Shown piece by piece: positions 6,401 through 8,414 of a stretch of 8,414 nt of DNA. The translations under genes were made by a program, and so were the position numbers. The first letter of the stretch is position 1. The number at the start of each line of letters is the position of its first letter. Under the pieces are notes generated by a model that worked only from the letters and a program-made list of their open reading frames with translations, was not told the origin of the DNA and ran no database searches. Origin of the DNA: Thermoanaerobaculales bacterium (GTDB taxonomy: Bacteria > Acidobacteriota > Thermoanaerobaculia > Thermoanaerobaculales > Sulfomarinibacteraceae); contig JAOZPW010000177.1 in assembly GCA_029932545.1 (NCBI GenBank), positions 1 to 8,414 on the forward strand, read 5' to 3'.

Positions 6401-8414
6401 CCGAAAGGCTCTTGACAGTACCCGGATAGATGCCGATGTCACCGGGGTCAAGCAGCAGGGTGCCGCCGCCGCTGAGATCATGGGTTGAGGCCGGATCGAC
6501 GGTGGTCGTGTCGGTCACGCCGTCAAATACAGAGGTGTCGTTTCGGGAAATCGCCGTGATGTGGGTAACGTCAGTATTGCCGGAACTGGCGCCCGACGGC
6601 GCGCTTACCATGACGAAGAACAACTGTGACGCGCCGTCAGCCAATTGCAGAGTATTCGAAATCTCGACATCGATGCCCGGCGTGTAGAGTCCGTCGCCGT
6701 TGGAGTCGTTATAGATCGTCGAGGTCCAGCCCGGCTCAGTTGGATAGGCCGAGAGGTCGAAGGTGTCGGTCGCTCCGGTGTCGTTGAAGATTGTATGTTT
6801 ATAGACGACGTCTCCGCCGGCGGAGACGATGCCGCTCTGGTCCGATACCAGCACGATGCCTCCGGCAAGGTCTGCCACGATAGTTTCGTCGGTAGCAATT
6901 GCCTGTACTCCGGCAAAGGTACTCGAGGTAGCATCAAGCGTCGTCGTCTCGGTGGTTCCAACCGGCGTTCCTGCCGGTACGGTCACCCGGACATCGTAGG
7001 CCCGGCTGCCGCCCGTGGTCAGCGTTCCGGTGCTGACCGTGATCCCGCCGTCCCAGGTTCCATCGGTAAAGTCGGTGTCGGTCGCGATGACGATGCCGGA
7101 AGCGGGGTCAATCAACTCGACGATCCACCCGGCGCCTGGATTGGCAAGGCCCTGCTGAGACATGGCCGTGACGGAATAGTTATCACTGATATCACCGTTA
7201 TTGGTAATGACGTGACTGTAGGTTCGGGTCTGCGGGTTGACCGCGTCGAAGATGACGAAGTTGCCGTTGTTGGGTTCAACCATGACCGAGGGTCTCACGA
7301 CGTCGTCGGAAATCGAGGCGTCAAAAGGCCCGGCCTGGTCCGAATTCAACGTGGCCGTATTGGTGATTTCAGTGATGCCGGCAACGAGATCGGGATTGAC
7401 TTGCACATCGAAGGTGACGGTGATCGTGTGTCCGGGGCCGAGATCCACCGCGTCTGTGGCAATGACCAGATTCGCTGGGTCACCACCGGTGAAAGTCGTC
7501 GAGGCAGCAATAGCCGTGAAGTCGATTCCCTGCACCCATGCAGGGAATGCCTGTCCGGAGCGTCGCCGCTCGAGGCGAATACCAGTAGCGTTGGTGTAGC
7601 GCGCGGAGAACATCGGCCGCGGGTAGGCGTTGCCGTTGCCGTTGCAGCCGTTGGTGGACAAGGCCATGCGCTCGGACCCGGCCGCTGCAGTCGTGATATT
7701 GACGATCAGGTCGTTTTGATTGCCGTCGGCCTTGAAGTTGTAGTCGACATTGAGGTCGTTATGGGTCAGAGCGTAGACCTCAAAATCCAGTGCATTGTTG
7801 TTGTATTCCATTCCGGCCGCAAGCAAGGTCTCCGTGGCGTTTGTAGTGGCGCCGTCCCCCAAGGTCAGAAGCACGGCCTCGCCCGAGTCGCCGATGCCCT
7901 GGTCATTGGTGTGACCGACGCCCCAGACCCAGGTATCGGCCCGGTTGACCGAGTTGATGATTGCGGTGTTGTAGTGGCTCGGGTCGTCGGCGCCATTGCC
8001 ACCATTGTTTCCGGTGATATTGACTCGTTGCACGGTCCAGTCGCTGCCCCACTCGAGCACCATCACAGTACTGGTGGCTGTCGAAAGCGTCGCGCCGCCG
8101 CCATCGCGGGTCCAGTTGACCTGGTCCGTGCCCGAGGGGAAGATTCGGGCGTGACAGGTCTTGGTGTCGGTGTTGTCGTTTTCGGCCGTGTCGCACCCGG
8201 CGCCGTTGAAGCCGCCGAGCAGCATTGTCTGATTGATGTCGGTCCACGGGTTTGCCGTGGCCTCGGCGCCCGAGGTGGAGGTGCCGGTGTGGTCCACGCG
8301 GCGTACGTCCCTCAGGACAAATCCGGCGGAAACACAGTCACGCAAACACTCGACGACGGTGACGACGCCTTGCCATCCACTGACGGAATTGTGCCGGGTC
8401 AGGGTCAATTCATC
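3402..8414 (-). CDS. Giant secreted multidomain protein ending in a gingipain-like C25 cysteine peptidase (5' partial)
   Basis: The frame is open to the right edge (the codons before the TTG at 8408 read Asp-Glu), so at least 1670 residues are present and the true start and any signal peptide are missing. Residue numbers count from the codon at 8408. Residues 1-375 are Asn/Thr/Gly-rich, extracellular in character and unnamed. About 378-493, 513-640 and 644-792 are three beta-sandwich-like repeats of DUF11/NEW3 flavour. Within the third, DTTGDGIAD and YDTNSDGQPDV (about 699-743) resemble thrombospondin-3-type calcium loops. A fibronectin-like strand motif EWQTGSEIGTAGFRLER follows (about 813-830). 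Residues about 960-1300 are the C25 pro/beta region, with YFYGQPIDSIYTEQMVYWI and a 38-residue insertion. The C25 domain spans about 1325-1655, with His1538 (FLGHANM) and Cys1573 (AMTCSLGRF), ending LLGDPAIRMRN with no sorting tail. It overlaps the radical SAM start by 4 bases, implying cotranscription. The domain is probably an active Arg/Lys-type protease; specificity is unknown. Confidence 0.88.
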   Translation of the reverse strand, partial: DELTLTRHNSVSGWQGVVTVVECLRDCVSAGFVLRDVRRVDHTGTSTSGAEATANPWTDINQTMLLGGFNGAGCDTAENDNTDTKTCHARIFPSGTDQVNWTRDGGGATLSTATSTVMVLEWGSDWTVQRVNITGNNGGNGADDPSHYNTAIINSVNRADTWVWGVGHTNDQGIGDSGEAVLLTLGDGATTNATETLLAAGMEYNNNALDFEVYALTHNDLNVDYNFKADGNQNDLIVNITTAAAGSERMALSTNGCNGNGNAYPRPMFSARYTNATGIRLERRRSGQAFPAWVQGIDFTAIAASTTFTGGDPANLVIATDAVDLGPGHTITVTFDVQVNPDLVAGITEITNTATLNSDQAGPFDASISDDVVRPSVMVEPNNGNFVIFDAVNPQTRTYSHVITNNGDISDNYSVTAMSQQGLANPGAGWIVELIDPASGIVIATDTDFTDGTWDGGITVSTGTLTTGGSRAYDVRVTVPAGTPVGTTETTTLDATSSTFAGVQAIATDETIVADLAGGIVLVSDQSGIVSAGGDVVYKHTIFNDTGATDTFDLSAYPTEPGWTSTIYNDSNGDGLYTPGIDVEISNTLQLADGASQLFFVMVSAPSGASSGNTDVTHITAISRNDTSVFDGVTDTTTVDPASTHDLSGGGTLLLDPGDIGIYPGTVKSLSGDPDIFDFTISASPFFGLDGLLHPTQLWIDTTGDGIADTQIAEDIDGAEDINGNGTWDTILSGYDTNSDGQPDVPIAAGGELYYELRRPVDPAQSASRDPVTLTAISQANGDQDSITATNLVEAPTHAMVTKFQPALAGSTVVIEWQTGSEIGTAGFRLERRQPGQTIAAAHHGILPALGNTAVGGTYRFVDPAAKIGERATYVLWEIEVDGSEHILWIADVIIDAESLPSDDRSLPAGGYSIEELRPALARTPSTDEPQAPPGRAPGETISRLRMLFEDEGLYFVSATSIAEGLQQSLPTVQSWISGGQLILHTGDPGGEQVCNSTPATPGAIFADGFENGNFCAWAFPDDSAIGNTVGWLAAQDNNGLYFYGQPIDSIYTEQMVYWIEYGPGALTKTVSAGSATPIDGQTFVQRRVFEEDGPYPLTSVIQDPDSDFWFWDYVNVNPDYGYAKDTITVEFDTPRRSTTTGQASMRVFLQAESSDDLIPMDHQVEVRLNTTLIGADSWDGSTAHQLNLVFPQDLLTDGTNTLEIRAPAGSGIISEIFYLDSFEVNYRRFNLADQDRLVLESEGQTALTAGGFTRNDLIVLDISDPLKPTLISNPTIDSSGGGYRVTFESRPGGTYLVQPLDLALMSTIEIDHPSSLRAASNRINHLIIAGAGLAEGAERLASFRRSTGFLSQVVRLQDVYDEFSQGVVDPMAIRAFLIHASSEWDLPPASVVLVGDSSFDFRDTMGYGGNILPSPMVSTPDGLFPSDHRLADFVGNDGVPEIPIGRIPVRTEEQLLVYVDKLENFETSVEPWTTRTTWVADAVDEGGEFILDSESLITLVPSELRTDRVYVDTLGQDTARTTLLDTINNGTLLVHFLGHANMTQMGSGPGLLRSADVPNLTNAEKQPILTAMTCSLGRFDRVVFDTIGESLLIQDGGGVTAVWAPTGLSFNGDGVRLSSVFTQNTLEGMRLGEAVQLALEHYLQSSEEPKEHLPFLFTLLGDPAIRMRN
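3411..4436 (-). other. C25 (gingipain-type) catalytic domain within the giant protein
   Basis: The stretch begins at LIIAGAGL, then SQVVRLQDVYDEFSQG, SVVLVGDSSFDFRD, a substrate-binding-like segment (PSPMVSTPDGLFPSDHRLAD), EIPIGRIPVRT, and the catalytic dyad His1538 (codon 3797-3795) and Cys1573 (codon 3692-3690). The order and spacing match the caspase-like fold of peptidase family C25. The His-Cys separation of 35 residues is close to that of gingipain R (His211/Cys244). Both catalytic residues are present, so no loss of activity is evident. Confidence 0.85.
3413..3416 (-). promoter_or_regulatory. Ribosome binding site of the radical SAM gene inside the C25 3' end
   Basis: AGGA on the minus strand lies 7 bases before the TTG at 3405. 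It sits within the last codons of the C25 gene. It supports TTG as the radical SAM start and suggests reinitiation after termination at the overlapping TTGA. Confidence 0.6.
5328..5441 (-). other. 38-residue Cys-flanked 'FADGFENG' insertion in the C25 pro-region
   Basis: Residues 990-1027 (GEQVC...FADGFENGNFCAW...IGNT) interrupt what otherwise reads as a continuous C25 pro-region, LILHTGDP...VGWLAAQDNNGLYFYG. The block holds two cysteines (993, 1014) that could pair. The FADGFE-(S/N)-G...AW pattern recurs, as far as I recall, in extracellular proteins of Acidobacteriota and some Gammaproteobacteria, usually as a small module near an end. Boundaries are estimated by eye. Confidence 0.5.
6249..6278. 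repeat. 12-bp direct repeat with 18-bp period in the calcium-loop region
   Basis: The sequence gatatcctcggc occurs at 6249-6260 and 6267-6278. On the coding (minus) strand it encodes the doubled acidic unit Glu-Asp-Ile-(Asp/Asn)-Gly, between the two calcium-loop-like motifs of the C25 protein. It looks like a recent in-frame six-codon duplication. Confidence 0.75.
6809..6828. repeat. 20-bp perfect palindrome inside the C25 coding sequence
   Basis: The sequence cgtctccgccggcggagacg is fully self-complementary without a loop. On the coding strand it reads within Ile-Val-Ser-Ala-Gly-Gly-Asp-Val-Val, a turn of the second beta-sandwich repeat. Without a spacer and T-run it is not a terminator. 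It is probably a codon-level coincidence, though long for chance. Confidence 0.7.

Noticed and set aside
7627..7651. gccgtt-rich short tandem stretch
   Set aside because: It encodes alternating Asn-Gly in the C25 protein; this is ordinary low-complexity coding sequence.

Overview
This GC-rich window comes from a bacterium that I cannot name to genus. The main content is a five-gene minus-strand operon that reads as a RiPP (ribosomally made, post-translationally modified peptide) pathway attached to a very large secreted cysteine-protease gene. The lineage guess is inference. A radical SAM/SPASM + PqqD-like + HprK-like kinase + S26 peptidase set, a giant extracellular C25 protease, and a 'FADGFENG..CAW' motif together fit Acidobacteriota or Myxococcota/Desulfobacterota-type soil or marine bacteria. 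I lean to Acidobacteriota, but no single feature decides it.

Plus strand, left edge (2-940): the C-terminal end of a charged coiled-coil protein of unknown role is followed after 9 bases by an S26 (signal peptidase I-like) protease with an ER/archaeal-type Ser-His-Asp arrangement. Its last 46 codons run antisense into the 3' end of the converging kinase gene.

Minus strand, read right to left (8414 to 800): (i) a giant multidomain secreted protein of at least 1670 residues, with beta-rich repeats, a calcium-loop-like stretch and a C-terminal gingipain-type C25 peptidase domain whose catalytic His and Cys are visible; its 5' end lies outside the window. (ii) A 380-residue radical SAM maturase with a complete SPASM cysteine set. 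(iii) A 70-residue precursor peptide with three cysteines in its C-terminal part. (iv) A 111-residue PqqD-like peptide-recognition protein. (v) A 293-residue HprK-like kinase. C25/radical SAM and PqqD/kinase each overlap by four bases (TTGA, with a TTG start), and the remaining gaps are 11 and 25 bases, so the set is almost certainly one translationally coupled transcription unit.

Proposed scheme (inference): PqqD holds the leader, the radical SAM enzyme crosslinks or otherwise modifies the Cys-containing core, the HprK-like kinase may phosphorylate it (the precursor ends in Ser, as in lasso-peptide precursors tailored by HprK-like kinases), and the S26 and/or C25 protease removes the leader or is itself the partner of the peptide. 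No transporter, immunity gene, regulator or promoter for the operon is visible; these, and the start of the C25 gene, would lie beyond the right edge. I saw no RNA genes, CRISPR arrays, insertion sequences or convincing terminators. No gene-free stretch exceeds 30 bases.
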